Below are positions 45,405-58,584 of a stretch of DNA of 64,000 bases, in pieces. The notes beneath the pieces were generated by a model. That model was not told the origin of the DNA. It saw only the letters and a program-made list of their open reading frames with translations, and ran no database searches. The stretch is from Hyaloperonospora brassicae (lineage: Eukaryota; Oomycota; Peronosporomycetes; Peronosporales; Peronosporaceae). A program made the position numbers and the translations under genes. Numbering within the stretch: position 1 is the stretch's first letter; every line of letters begins with the position of its first letter. Location: NCBI GenBank assembly GCA_947650285.1, contig CANTFL010001415.1, forward strand, positions 44,257-108,256, read 5' to 3'.

Positions 45405-45933
45405 TGCAGCGGATATACACAGATCCTGAAGTCAGAAGAAGACTTAACGCTCAATGAGCTACTTAAGGTTCTACGAACCCGACTCAAAGAGTCAGCATCT
45501 CAGAGAGATAAGGTTTGGTTCGAAGAACCCGACTTCAAGAGTCAACATGCTCAGAGATTTTACGGTCCCTGTTCCAGGGGACCAAACGATTCAGAAAATC
45601 ACAGCAGAGAGTGCACTAGGAGTATATGCCTTAACAAGGCCTTGCTACCTCCTTAACGACGTTAAGACGCCTCAGAGAGGCACGTGCCTATCGGTTCAAA
45701 ATAGATACTGAATTTTGTTTCTTTTTTAACCTAAAAGAACACCTTAGAACAAAGTAATTAACCTACTCACTAATGTCCTAAATAAACCTCTCAAAAGATC
45801 CCGTAATTTATGGTTGACAGACATCAGTCTTCATCAATTGATACTGTGTTCTAATATTACTTTAAAGGGGATCCCGTCTCTTGTGTATACCACACCTATT
45901 GTCGACTACCAGTCGACGTGCAATCCCGTTACA
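45405..45933 (-). repeat. 5' LTR of element 2
   Basis: 529 bp, minus strand TGTAAC...GCTGCA, with intact TG...CA ends. Differs from the 3' LTR by a T-run length (6 versus 7), G/A in ATTA/GCTTT near 45859, and a few changes near both ends. Carries the same 50-bp internal duplication. Confidence 0.92.
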
Positions 45934-45938
45934 CGAAG
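45934..45938. other. Target-site duplication, right (CGAAG)
   Basis: Matches CTAAG at 38218-38222 at four of five positions. Confidence 0.65.
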
Positions 45939-48900
45939 TTAGGAGAAGGAAGAAATACAGACGCCTCGGTTAGCTACACACTATGAACGCAAGACAGATA
46001 TATATCGATCGGTATTCTTTTACAAGTGGGAAAACAACGTATGTTACGAGTGGTAAAGTCGAAGTTTTAATATGTATGCGTGAAACCTTCGTTGATGGTC
46101 ATGTAGATAGCATGTACACCAAATGTTAAGTACTTGAAGCAAATCGTTGGTATGACATTAAAATCATGCCTAATATAAAGGATACAAACAGCAATGTTTC
46201 TTGGTATTTTAAAATTGAAGCGGGTTGACCAGGTGTTTTGTTGAGATTTGAAATAACCTCTTCATACTCTCACTGATGCATGATTACCAACTTTAACTTA
46301 AAATATTTTCGTGACGAAAAGAGGACGAGCTCAAAGTATCTACGTAATATGAGTTTTAAACAGACAATTTTATGGGCTCCCATTAAAAAAACATAATTAC
46401 CTGCATCCTTAGGGTCTATATGTAGCTCGTATATGCAGCTTGCCACGTTTTATATATAATTCGTACAGTAATAAGTAATACTTTTGCACAAAAATTAGCA
46501 AGTCCAGAATCCATGTCTGGTCTCAATTCTCCTTCAACGGCTTATGCCCTTCCAAAAGTAGATAAAAATACATCATTTCGACAGTAAATTGGCGATCTCC
46601 AGAAAAGCACGATTCTCGCAAGCGCATACGGTTTAAGCTTGGAAAAAAGGAGACAATTTTGCACGGTGATGCATCCGCGGCCGAAGATCGGTCCCATTTC
46701 GGTATAGGTAATCCTGGACTACAATCTAAGTATTGCAAACGAAATTTTTTAAACTGTCGATGATCAAAGCCTGTCTGCACACTTTATTTTTTGCACCTCG
46801 TGCTGATTGTTTAGCTTAGGCGAATTATCGTTCACCCGTGTATTCAGTGATTCCTCTTATTTTGCTATATTAAATATGTCGCCTCGTATTTAACTATATC
46901 AATAGCCATATCAAATGTTGTCGTACAGGGTGTCTCCACCTTAACCATTTTAAACTTAAGTATTGCACCAATCTGCGGTAAAGCTTGGATTGCTCGAAAA
47001 TAGTCTCCGCGCAAGTCATATGCATTTCGTTATGCCAATATTGAAAAAAAATAATTGGTATGCACATATTTTTCTTCCTGTTGTACACAAAACGATTCTT
47101 TGGCGTCTGCATAGCAATCGAATTTTTGTCTTTGTTAGAAGTGGTTGAACTAGGTTTATACATGATGAACTAGGACAAGCGATGTAATGATTCATCTTGC
47201 ACATAAGTTGCGTGTAGAAAAATCGTTCCGATAGACACAGCACGCCCCTGACCTTGAAAAAGAAAAGTAGTATTTAAGTGTATGCCTCATCAGATTTACA
47301 CGAATATACTTTCCTACACCATAATGCACATGCCGATTCTTCAAGCATTAGAATGAAAATGAACCCAATTTTTGACATTGCTGAGCAATATATAAATTCT
47401 GCGATTGACTTCGTCATATATAAAATTGATATGAGAAGAATAAGGTGTCTGCAATGGACTGAGGCTCCGCTTACCTCAAAATTTCTAAAATTTGGCTTAA
47501 GGAAGGAGGTGTAGAATAGCCGAACAAATATTTTTATCGATTGACTATCTATGCCATTGAGTTTGCTTGCCGAAGACGTCCAAGACTGGAGTTATTCTTC
47601 AAGAAGCAATTTCAATAACATCATATAGATTCGCCTTATGCAATGGAGATTTGCACAGTGTCACTATATGCGTGTATTTATAGGCAAATATGATACAGCA
47701 GAACCTTTTCGCAAATAAGAGACTTAGCCTGGAATATTAAGTCCGCAGATCGTTTGCATAATCAGTAGAGCAGTGTATCCTAGCACACCGAAACAAGCGA
47801 ATATCGCACTTATAATAGAAACGTCGTTTTGTATACGCCTATGGAGCATTAGCAATGTCTATCACACCATACATATGCAACATCATTGGGAAGAGCACTA
47901 CTGAGTACAGCAGTACATATTGAAATAAGTCGCATGCACTTCTTACATTTCTTTAATCACTTAAATAAATTTACCTGTCACTTGATCGCATATATGATGT
48001 ACTATATGAAAAGGGAGACAAAATGATAAGGGCATGGCCTAGGTACTAAGACGAGCTTTTATCTCATGTCGCATAGCGTACATCTTATTCCAATCAATAC
48101 TGAGTAAAATTGAATTAAATAAATTCGTATGATTTCATTGTAGCCATCATGCGTGTACGAACATACAGCAAACTATTAGCGGTATTCAAAAAACTTTAAA
48201 ACGCTTGTTAAATAAATAACTGAACATTACATTTAATTTGACAGATCATGTCCGTGTATTTGCCCTTGCCAGCTTAGCGCTTGTGCACATGAGTGTCGGC
48301 AATGCTCAGCTACATTAGCATTAGTCAATGATCGATAACGTTTAGGAGAAATGGCATCAGCTGAATAGATATTGGGTCTGGAGGCGATCTGAGGATAATT
48401 ATCGAAAGCATTTATCGGCACTGAGATGTTCGATACGTGATCTAGACTTCTGTGATGTATAGAAAAGAGCTTTTGTAGAATATTACATTATTGCTCAATT
48501 AGTTTTAGACTCAAACCCACTTTTTTGACAATGCATGATCCCATGGTGCTGCAATCGAATACACACGAACATGAAACAAAAACTACTGTGATGTGTTCGA
48601 TAAAATATGGCGTGTTTCAGCTGGTTTCTTTTCATTACAAATTCTCGAAAGACTATACACATTACATTGTCTTGTTTCAATATAAAATGATCATTTTACA
48701 CCATGATCGTATCCATCATTTAGCACTTAACTCTTTTTCTAGTATATATATTTTTATATAGGTAATAACATTAGGACGTGGTAACGCCTGTGTATTCTAG
48801 AGATTAATCTCCTTAACGATTTGCAGCAGCACATATAGGTTGATTTTTGACTTATTGACGTCGTGTCTTACATCATTTACAAAATGTATTATATGTCGGT

Positions 48901-51900
48901 GCCGCTAAACCTGAGGAAAATTTGTAGCTTTGACATCGGGCCACTCAATTAGCGCTGTGTGTACACGCATGTGACCTCCGCATATATTCCTTGCTCATTA
49001 TGCGATACAACAAATGATGACCAACATCTTGAAATGTGAACAACCGCTCGCGCTCGCGGTTTGCTCCACTTCACTAGCTGTAGCGTAGATCAGTTTTAAA
49101 CTTTTAAATATAAAACTTGTAAAGCTACCATGCATGTATTGCTTTAAAAGGCGCGCCATATATTGGCACCGACCAAATCTTTACTAGGCATTCAGGCGCC
49201 GCTTAGATACAGTTTCATTTTTTTCAAGATCTTGATACTTATCCTGTATAATTTGCTTCCTTTAAAGTCAGCGGAAAAATGCGATACAAAAATTCGTATT
49301 TTTGCACAGCGTCGCCCTCGCTGTACTCTATTACAGCTCATATAATTATTTAACGATGTGTATTTGCATGTGCCATTTGTCATTTACTGAAAATAAACGC
49401 CCTTTACGTAAAATTACACGACATACTTGTGCGCCTTTTCAAAGTTATATATATTATAAGGTAGACTGGCATACGAATATATATAAGAATTTCTAACAGA
49501 GTGTGATAGCCTAAGATGCCTCTTATATCACACTCCTGCGCTAAAAGAATTGAGTAATAGAGGCACTTACAGCTCAAAGGCGGACCATGTGAGCTGTCAT
49601 TCACTTGAGAAGTTATAATCACCTTTATTTATTGAACTCAAACGAACGAGCAGAGAGATCATACAGGACAAATAAAGGTTCAGTTTAGGTCACATTCGAT
49701 GTTACTATCATCAAAATAGGGATAATACATTTATTTAAGTATTCAATATTTAACATATATATGCATGGTGTACCCATATAATATATTAATCTTCTACGAA
49801 CACCATTAAGCGATTCGTAAATTAGTAAAATAGCGCTTTTCACTTAAACATCAAGATACGTAGATTAAAGCCTCTATAAACATTATCAACTACCTTTTCG
49901 AATGCATGATATATTTCTGCTCGTTTAAATGCTATGATGACACTAGAGCTAATACTTTTTCATCGACCCTCTTTACAGGTACATGCATCCGAATTTTCAA
50001 ATTTTGTCCAACCCCCTGATTCAACATTTCCGAGTAATGAGCGCCACCCTAATACAAATCAGACCAGCAAAATTTTATCGAATGGTTACCAAATTAATGT
50101 CGCATTTAGCAATTGCTGCGCAAAGTAAAGCAGCTACGTGTATTCTGCCATGATTTGAGCATTAATAATTCATTGGACAACTGTAGACTCTGTATACGTA
50201 TGAGGCATTTTCTGTGCCAATATAGGTGATAAAACACGTTATGAAAAGGAAGCATAAACATGGAGGGGGGAGGGGCATTTATCACACAATTTAAAAAATT
50301 GATTCAAAAACAAAGTTTTTGTAGAAGATCAACAGTGGCGGTTCTTGCGGTACAGTGGTATTTGCAACTACTTTGCATTAGTTGACGTGTGCTGCGAACT
50401 GGACACCTACTCTTTGTTGTAAATCATCATACGCGTAGAATGATGCCTTCTTACCTGGTATTTTCGACTTAAATATGGCCTCAATTACCACAATGAGCGT
50501 TTTCAGATCGATTTTGTAGCATTTCTCTAACTGTTCCGGTTGTACTTTAATAATTTATAATGACCGTAATGCTTTGTCGTGTTGTTTAACTTACACACAA
50601 TTCTGGTTATAAATACAAAATTAAAGCAGACACCAGTCATCGCATCGTAATATTATATAATATGTTAAAGTGGTCTTCGTTCGATCGAATATTAAATAAT
50701 GTATGTTTGTTTTGCGCCTAGCTTTTTATATAAGGGAGGTGCTTCAAAAGCAAGCTGATATTAAAAAAGCGTTGTACAGCCATATGACTTAATTATAAGA
50801 CACATCGACGTGCTTCTACAAAATCCTTACTAGTCACGATTGATGCGAACTTATTAAGTTCCATAATACTGTTAAAGATACTAATTACTTGGCTTCTAAT
50901 CCTCGTGCGGTCAGTGCTTATAAGTAATATATATAAATATAACATATCGATATTGGAATCTTAATAAATATACATGGCGAATAAACAACACGATTATAGG
51001 CATGTACTTGCAATCAAGATCGAGAGCTTGTATCATAATGCGTTATGTAAAATGTATTTTAGAATTTTAAACCAATACAGATATGACTTGCGGCAAATAC
51101 CCTTCTCGTACATTCAAGCGATTCGGCAACTTATATCTAGTTCCTGATGAAAATTGGTCTTGTCACCGAATGAATTGACTGAAAAACTTGTTGACCTATA
51201 AAAACCATCATCTCTATACATTTTTCGGTCCACACCTTATCTTATATGAATTGCCATCGGGTCCCAGTACTCCCTGTCACTATATTTTGATCGCTAGTAT
51301 CAATATCATTGTAGCTGTTTAGGTAAAGTCGAAAGCACTTAAAATCGATTGAAATTCTCATATTACTCCATGACCTAATGTAATCAATTGTTATGATACC
51401 GGTACTTTGCATACAGTGTCAGTGTGTTTACCCCTGGTTACTTATACTACTTTATCCACCGCATCGCCACATATTTCCGCATTTAAAAAAGTTCAACAAA
51501 TATATTGTATATTTTAATTTTTTATAATACGAGTGCGCCGAGTCGGCGAAATGATCACGGGACATACAACAGTATTTTCACGCAAGCCGAATCGTCAAAG
51601 TTCTCATATTAATTTATAAAAGATTTTAATAGGCAAAAAGCAGTATATTTCATGGTTTCTGCAGCAAAAATGCCCTTTCGAGAAATATGAGTTCTATGAT
51701 GCTTCACTATATAAAGTTTATCTAGTTTGGCGACAGCCGACGTACAATGCTATAGGTTTGGTAAAAGCAAACGATCAAAACATAGATCTCTTGGCTGGAG
51801 AAGTCAATGATGTATTCAATGTGCAGAGTAAAGAAGCCATCCTTTCACATATTTTAAATTATGAATAATTTAAACTAAGAGTGATATTGCGATCAGTAGC

Positions 51901-52941
51901 TTATATACAAATTTGATGACACGTTATACTAATGGAAGACGCTAAACATAAGTTAATTGTAAATTTGTAAGACGATGCAGTTATATAAAGACTTACCACG
52001 GGGAAAAGGCTCAAGGATCGTGAAACTCCGAAAATTAGGGCTCCCTTAAAAGCTAGCGTAATAGATGCACCGTCAGTGGCGGCTACGCCATCCAAATTTT
52101 TTAAAAAAAGAAGCCAATTTTGATATTGTTGTCCGTTATGCTGAAGTGGATACACATCGATCCATTTCAGTGAAATTGGCACCCACGTCTACTATTTCGA
52201 TTACGGGGTATATGTAGAATATAGACTAAAATGATTACCAAACGATTCGGATAAACATTAATGCTAGTATATTGATGATGCGTGTAACTATGGTAGGAAA
52301 ATCGATGAGGATAAGGCACCACAGATAATTTGAAATAAGTTTTGCGCTTTTGCTTAAGATATATATTTACTCGCAACTGTTACCAGTGACGACTGATCCA
52401 TTCAAAGAACATCATAAGACGATTGATCATGGTGGACGATTTCAAAAAAACCGCATAAAGCGCCAGAAATAGGTAGAACACATATAAATAACCTATGACG
52501 TCGTTTACATATGAATAAAGGCAACAAAAAGTTGTCTGCTACGCGAGGTACACTGTGTGATGTAAAATTAGGTAGCATGACGCCGTATTATAAGCAATTT
52601 GTACTTCATATGACTACAAATCACTGCTGTAAGCTATTTTATCTTACAAAGGTATTGTTCCCTGCGAGGATCGATTAATTAAACACTTTAACTGGAATAA
52701 ATCCCAAAATGGATAGAAAACGTGTGAACCAACATTGATATTTTAAAAATATCACGGATGATGTTTTATTTCTTGCATGTCATAAGCACGATAATGCACG
52801 TATCTCACAAATCTAAGATGTATAATTGGGTTTAATCAGGATATTTTTATGGAGAGGATGTCAGAGCGGGTGAAGCGATCCTAGAGGCAATATACTTATT
52901 GGATAAGTCTGATTATATTCAGTACGTTTACGCAGCATGTC
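45939..52941. other. AT-rich intergenic DNA, no recognisable gene
   Basis: Seven kilobases with only short ORFs on both strands (all under 95 codons), none with a signal peptide or domain. 51151-51170 repeats the 20-mer at 32649. The array to the right begins abruptly at 52942, with no Copia sequence in the flank. Confidence 0.55.
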
Positions 52942-52949
52942 TATCGTAG

Positions 52950-53290
52950 TTGCAGACTTGCGTCTACTTTTTACATCAAACGGATCCGGAACGCGTGTCG
53001 TACCTTCTCAATATGCAGGTGAAGCACAAGTCTGGTGTGATACTGTCTCTCTCTCAAACGGCATACATTGATCGCATGTGCGGCAATTTGGAATGGAGCA
53101 AACCAAGACTGTTCGATCGCCACAACAGCGAAAACGGATATATGTTGTCATATGCAACGAACAATACCAACTTTACGTATGCAAGAGTGAAACAGCACCG
53201 ATACTTCCAGCGGATACAATATAAAGGTTCACGATTCAAGTGGTGCTGTCCGCCAAACACGAAGTATGAAGCCAACGGCAACATCATTTG
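52950..53290 (+). pseudogene. Copia RT 3' segment, monomer 1
   Basis: This ORF includes LSLSQTAYIDRMCGNLEWSK, the Copia 'LsQ--Yi---L--f' segment that follows the YVDD palm. The preceding residues belong in another frame (ADLRLLFTSNG). After about residue 50 the sequence (RHNSENGYMLSYATNN) is not RT I recognise; the monomer junction with integrase lies somewhere here. The frame closes with TGA, but the next 60 codons continue in the same frame into integrase. Confidence 0.8.
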
Positions 53291-53482
53291 ACTGATCTCA
53301 GACCTGCTGGCAAAAGGACATCGTATTCACGAATTGGCAAGCAATAGTGGAGGAGAGTTCATCAAAGCTGAGCTCAACGCATTTATTGCGGCAAGAGTTA
53401 TTCGATGTATGCCCACGCATCCTAACGCACGAGAAAAAAAGTCACTCGTAAAAAAAGCTCAACGGTGTGCTGGTAAATAAGA
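53291..53482 (+). pseudogene. Copia integrase core fragment, monomer 1
   Basis: In the same frame after the TGA: DLLAKGHRIHELASNSGGEF, then IKAELNAFIAARVIRCMPTHP and a stop at CAGK. This matches the Copia integrase 'l-sD-GgEF----f--f---GI-h----P' region, with the catalytic Asp replaced by Asn (SNSGGEF) and the Gly of GI by Val in this copy. The Glu-containing NG-AER region is lost. Confidence 0.85.
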
Positions 53483-53522
53483 TGATAGCGACTATGCATG
53501 CTGCGGACCTTCCGACGCACAT

Positions 53523-54068
53523 GTGGCTGTAAGTACTTCAATACATCGTCGACATCGACAACATGAGTGCAATGATGACAATGAATGGAAATGGAAAACG
53601 ACATCAGAGAAGTTGCTCGGATATAACACTGATGTTAGTAAAATCGAGGTACGTGGACCAGTTGAATTCGTGCATGTGCCGAAGGAGAAGAGAAGCACGA
53701 AACGAAGGGATAAGGCGTGTCCAGGACTGATTCCTGGATCGACTCAAGTACGAACCGGGTATGAGTTGCTGTAGCTTGGAACCGGCGATATATTGGAAGC
53801 TCGGGACGTGCAATATCGGGACGACATTACACTGAGCAAGCAGCATTTCGCTGCGTTTCTGAAAAGACAGTACGGGATGCAGGATAACACCCAGCAGGTA
53901 CTTCTGCCAATTGAATTTGTGGCGAAAACGGTGTACGAAGTGGTGAACTCGCAGGCGTTGTTACAAGCAGCAGCGGCAACTGATCTCACTAGATCGGTAC
54001 TGAGAAATGCGAATGCGTCGGCTCAAACACAAACACACAAAAATGGCGTTTTCCAAACGACATCCTGA
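53523..54068 (+). pseudogene. Copia integrase-RT connector, monomer 1
   Basis: Frame 0 holds a C-terminal integrase-type segment: GPVEFVHVPKEKRSTKR, then GYELL, a TAG (53771-53773), then LGTGDILEARDVQYRDD. This resembles the Copia 'gY-l-----g-----rdV-F-E' module. It continues through AFLKRQYGMQDNTQQVLL and an Ala/Gln-rich stretch to a TGA at 54066. In monomer 6 the internal TAG is CAG and the whole segment is open. Confidence 0.85.
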
Positions 54069-54111
54069 TCCGATTACCAGTCTACAAGGATTTTGAAGAC
54101 GGTCGGCGCGT

Positions 54112-54527
54112 GTGCCACGATTAAATGTCGGACTGAGTGGGTATCCGCTGATGTCAGAGAATGGAATCAGAGGAGACCCTACCGCGGCTGAAGAGGCTCT
54201 GAGATCACCAAATCAGAGGCAAGAGTGGAAGGAGGCCATGCAAGCAGAGTTTAATGCTCGGTTGCAACATATTACATGGAACCTTGTCGATCGAACAGGA
54301 AGTAAACCGGGGAAACCTGCAAAAATACGCACTTCACGGTGGGTGCTCGCATCTTACGGGATGAGAACGGCAAGATATTGCGCTGCAAGGACAGACTTGT
54401 CATTGACAGTTTTAAACAGCGTGCTGGGCTGAAATTCGAAAGGATGTACCCGACTGTTGTTTGCATACCGACGATACTCTTGATTTTTCTGATTGCAAAG
54501 TCTCGGCCCTTGAGACAAGGCACATAG
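54112..54527 (+). pseudogene. Copia RT 5' segment, monomer 1
   Basis: ORF from 54112: GDPTAAEEALRSPNQRQEWK, EAMQAEFNARLQHITWNLVD and KIRTSRWVL, the classic start of Copia RT (P-t--eAl----W--AM--E---l----tW-LV). After a frame change near 54340, RILRDENGKILRCKDRLVID, SFKQRAGLKFERMYPTVVC matches the 'KaRLVa-Gf-Q--G-dy---fsPV' segment. A normal Copia would place the following palm in the same frame. Confidence 0.92.
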
Positions 54528-54727
54528 ATGTTGAAACCACGCTTCTAACTGGACGTTCGATTCGTGTGACCATCTACATGGCACAGCCAGCGTGCTTCGA
54601 GGACGTCGCTATCCGGTCATTTCGATTGTAGAAAGGTTTAAATGGTCTGAAGCAGGCGACAAGGCTCTAGTGTCAGACTTTGCACGCTCGCTTAGTGTAA
54701 CAAGGGTTTCAATGGTGCGCATTTGAC

Positions 54728-54952
54728 GTGGTATTGTACGATAACTATTTCAGAGGACAGCTTGTTCTTTTTACTGTGTATGTTGATGACATGCTGATGA
54801 TATCATCTCCGAATAGCATCGATATCGTAGTTGCAGACTTGCGTCTACTTTTTACATCAAACGGATCCGGAACGCGTGTCGTACCTTCTCAATATGCAGG
54901 TGAAGCACAAGTCTGGTGTGATACTGTCTCTCTCTCAAACGGCATACATTGA
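54728..54952 (+). pseudogene. Copia RT catalytic box (YVDDM), crossing into monomer 2
   Basis: LVLFTVYVDDMLMISSPNS shows the Copia YVDD catalytic motif. The ORF crosses the monomer boundary at 54823 and continues as ADLRLLFTSNGSGT, so RT is continuous across the junction. About 200 bases before it (54528-54727) encode no readable RT. Confidence 0.92.
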
Positions 54953-56703
54953 TCGCATGTGCGGCAATTTGGAATGGAGCAAACCAAGACTGTTCGATCG
55001 CCACAACAGCGAAAACGGATATATGTTGTCATATGCAACGAACAATACCAACTTTACGTATGCAAGAGTGAAACAGCACCGATACTTCCAGCGGATACAA
55101 TATAAAGGTTCACGATTCAAGTGGTGCTGTCCGCCAAACACGAAGTATGAAGCCAACGGCAACATCATTTGACTGATCTCAGACCTGCTGGCAAAAGGAC
55201 ATCGTATTCACGAATTGGCAAGCAATAGTGGAGGAGAGTTCATCAAAGCTGAGCTCAACGCATTTATTGCGGCAAGAGTTATTCGATGTATGCCCACGCA
55301 TCCTAACGCACGAGAAGAAAAGTCACTCGTAAAAAAAGCTCAACGGTGTGCTGGTAAATAAGATGATAGCGACTATGCATGCTGCGGACCTTCCGACGCA
55401 CATGTGGCTGTAAGTACTTCAATACATCGTCGACATCGACAACATGAGTGCAATGATGACAATGAATGGAAATGGAAAACGACATCAGAGAAGTTGCTCG
55501 GATATAACACTGATGTTAGTAAAATCGAGGTACGCGGACCAGTTGAATTCGTGCATGTGCCAAAGGAGAAGAGAAGCACGAAACGAAGGGATAAGGCGTG
55601 TCCAGGACTGATTCCTGGATCGACTCAAGTACGAACCGGGTATGAGTTGCTGTAGCTTGGAACCGGCGATATATTGGAAGCTCGGGACGTGCAATATCGG
55701 GACGACATTACACTGAGCAAGCAGCATTTCGCTGCGTTTCTGAAAAGACAGTACGGGATGCAGGATAACACCCAGCAGGTACTTCTGCCAATTGAATTTG
55801 TGGCGAAAACGGTGTACGAAGTGGTGAACTCGCAGGCGTTGTTACAAGCAGCAGCGGCAACTGATCTCACTAGATCGGTACTGAGAAATGCGAATGCGTC
55901 GGCTCAAACACAAACACACAAAAATGGCGTTTTCCAAACGACATCCTGATCCGATTACCAGTCTACAAGGATTTTGAAGACGGTCGGCGCGTGTGCCACG
56001 ATTAAATGTCGGACTGAGTGGGTATCCGCTGATGTCAGAGAATGGAATCAGAGGAGACCCTACCACGTCTGAAGAGGCTCTGAGATCACCAAATCAGAGG
56101 CAAGAGTGGAAGGAGGCCATGCAAGCAGAGTTTAATGCTCGGTTGCAACATATTACATGGAACCTTGTCGATCGAACAGGAAGTAAACCGGGGAAACCTG
56201 CAAAAATACGCACTTCACGGTGGGTGCTCGCATCTTACGCGATGAGAACGGCATGATATTGCACTGCAAGGACAGACTTGTCATTGACAGTTTTAAACAG
56301 CGTGCTGGGCTGAAATTCGAAAGGATGTACCCGACTGTTGTTTGCATACCGACGATACTCTTGATTTTTCTGATTGCAAAGTCTCGGCCCTTGAGACAAG
56401 GCACATAGATGTTGAAACCACGCTTCTAACTGGACGTTCGATTCGTGTGACCATCTACATGGCACAGCCAGCGTGCTTCGAGGACGTCGCTATCCGGTCA
56501 TTTCGATTGTAGAAAGGTTTAAATGGTCTGAAGCAGGCGACAAGGCTCTAGTGTCAGACTTTGCACGCTCGCTTAGTGTAACAAGGGTTTCAATGGTGCG
56601 CATTTGACGTGGTATTGTACGATAACTATTTCAGAGGACAGCTTGTTCTTTTTACTGTGTATGTTGATGACATGCTGATGATATCATCTCCGAATAGCAT
56701 CGA
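54823..56703 (+). mobile_element. Copia monomer 2
   Basis: Same domain content as monomer 1. Private changes: A at 55562 and a cluster near 56065-56068 (ACCACGTCTGAAG where others read ACCGCGGCTGAAG). Carries the TAG in the connector and the Val codon in integrase. Confidence 0.9.
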
Positions 56704-58584
56704 TATCGTAGTTGCAGACTTGCGTCTACTTTTTACATCAAACGGATCCGGAACGCGTGTCGTACCTTCTCAATATGCAGGTGAAGCACAAGTCTGGTGT
56801 GATACTGTCTCTCTCTCAAACGGCATACATTGATCGCATGTGCGGCAATTTGGAATGGAGCAAACCAAGACTGTTCGATCGCCACAACAGCGAAAACGGA
56901 TATATGTTGTCATATGCAACGAACAATACCAACTTTACGTATGCAAGAGTGAAACAGCACCGATACTTCCAGCGGATACAATATAAAGGTTCACGATTCA
57001 AGTGGTGCTGTCCGCCAAACACGAAGTATGAAGCCAACGGCAACATCATTTGACTGATCTCAGACCTGCTGGCAAAAGGACATCGTATTCACGAATTGGC
57101 AAGCAATAGTGGAGGAGAGTTCATCAAAGCTGAGCTCAACGCATTTATTGCGGCAAGAGTTATTCGATGTATGCCCACGCATCCTAACGCACGAGAAGAA
57201 AAGTCACTCGTAAAAAAAGCTCAACGGTGTGCTGGTAAATAAGATGATAGCGACTATGCATGCTGCGGACCTTCCGACGCACATGTGGCTGTAAGTACTT
57301 CAATACATCGTCGACATCGACAACATGAGTGCAATGATGACAATGAATGGAAATGGAAAACGACATCAGAGAAGTTGCTCGGATATAACACTGATGTTAG
57401 TAAAATCGAGGTACGCGGACCAGTTGAATTCGTGCATGTGCCGAAGGAGAAGAGAAGCACGAAACGAAGGGATAAGGCGTGTCCAGGACTGATTCCTGGA
57501 TCGACTCAAGTACGAACCGGGTATGAGTTGCTGTAGCTTGGAACCGGCGATATATTGGAAGCTCGGGACGTGCAATATCGGGACGACATTACACTGAGCA
57601 AGCAGCATTTCGCTGCGTTTCTGAAAAGACAGTACGGGATGCAGGATAACACCCAGCAGGTACTTCTGCCAATTGAATTTGTGGCGAAAACGGTGTACGA
57701 AGTGGTGAACTCGCAGGCGTTGTTACAAGCAGCAGCGGCAACTGATCTCACTAGATCGGTACTGAGAAATGCGAATGCGTCGGCTCAAACACAAACACAC
57801 AAAAATGGCGTTTTCCAAACGACATCCTGATCCGATTACCAGTCTACAAGGATTTTGAAGACGGTCGGCGCGTGTGCCACGATTAAATGTCGGACTGAGT
57901 GGGTATCCGCTGATGTCAGAGAATGGAATCAGAGGAGACCCTACCGCGGCTGAAGAGGCTCTGAGATCACCAAATCAGAGGCAAGAGTGGAAGGAGGCCA
58001 TGCAAGCAGAGTTTAATGCTCGGTTGCAACATATTACATGGAACCTTGTCGATCGAACAGGAAGTAAACCGGGGAAACCTGCAAAAATACGCACTTCACG
58101 GTGGGTGCTCGCATCTTACGCGATGAGAACGGCATGATATTGCACTGCAAGGACAGACTTGTCATTGACAGTTTTAAACAGCGTGCTGGGCTGAAATTCG
58201 AAAGGATGTACCCGACTGTTGTTTGCATACCGACGATACTCTTGATTTTTCTGATTGCAAAGTCTCGGCCCTTGAGACAAGGCACATAGATGTTGAAACC
58301 ACGCTTCTAACTGGACGTTCGATTCGTGTGACCATCTACATGGCACAGCCAGCGTGCTTCGAGGACGTCGCTATCCGGTCATTTCGATTGTAGAAAGGTT
58401 TAAATGGTCTGAAGCAGGCGACAAGGCTCTAGTGTCAGACTTTGCACGCTCGCTTAGTGTAACAAGGGTTTCAATGGTGCGCATTTGACGTGGTATTGTA
58501 CGATAACTATTTCAGAGGACAGCTTGTTCTTTTTACTGTGTATGTTGATGACATGCTGATGATATCATCTCCGAATAGCATCGA
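56704..58584 (+). mobile_element. Copia monomer 3
   Basis: Consensus-like monomer; I saw no private difference. Same stops as monomer 2. Confidence 0.9.

Larger units (their letters stand above)
38223..45933 (-). mobile_element. Chromodomain Ty3/Gypsy retrotransposon (element 2), defective
   Basis: A 7.7-kb element with both LTRs, lying on the minus strand: 5' LTR 45405-45933, primer binding site 45381-45402, gag, protease, RT, RNase H, integrase, chromodomain, polypurine tract 38753-38764, 3' LTR 38223-38752. Gag-protease-RT-RNase H-integrase order and the terminal chromodomain make it a chromovirus-type Gypsy. All protein domains are recognisable but broken by many stops and frameshifts, and several catalytic residues are changed. 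The LTRs, in contrast, differ at only about 1-2 percent of positions. A long antisense ORF occupies the 3' end. Confidence 0.95.
52942..54822 (+). mobile_element. Copia monomer 1
   Basis: First complete monomer. Private differences: A at 53436 (others G), T at 54654-equivalent 53654 (others C), and a block at 54359-54387 reading GGGATGAGAACGGCAAGA and then GCGCTGC where later copies have GCGATGAGAACGGCATGA and GCACTGC. Its RT therefore reads ENGKILRCKDRL, closer to Copia consensus than ENGMILHCKDRL of the others. Confidence 0.9.
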
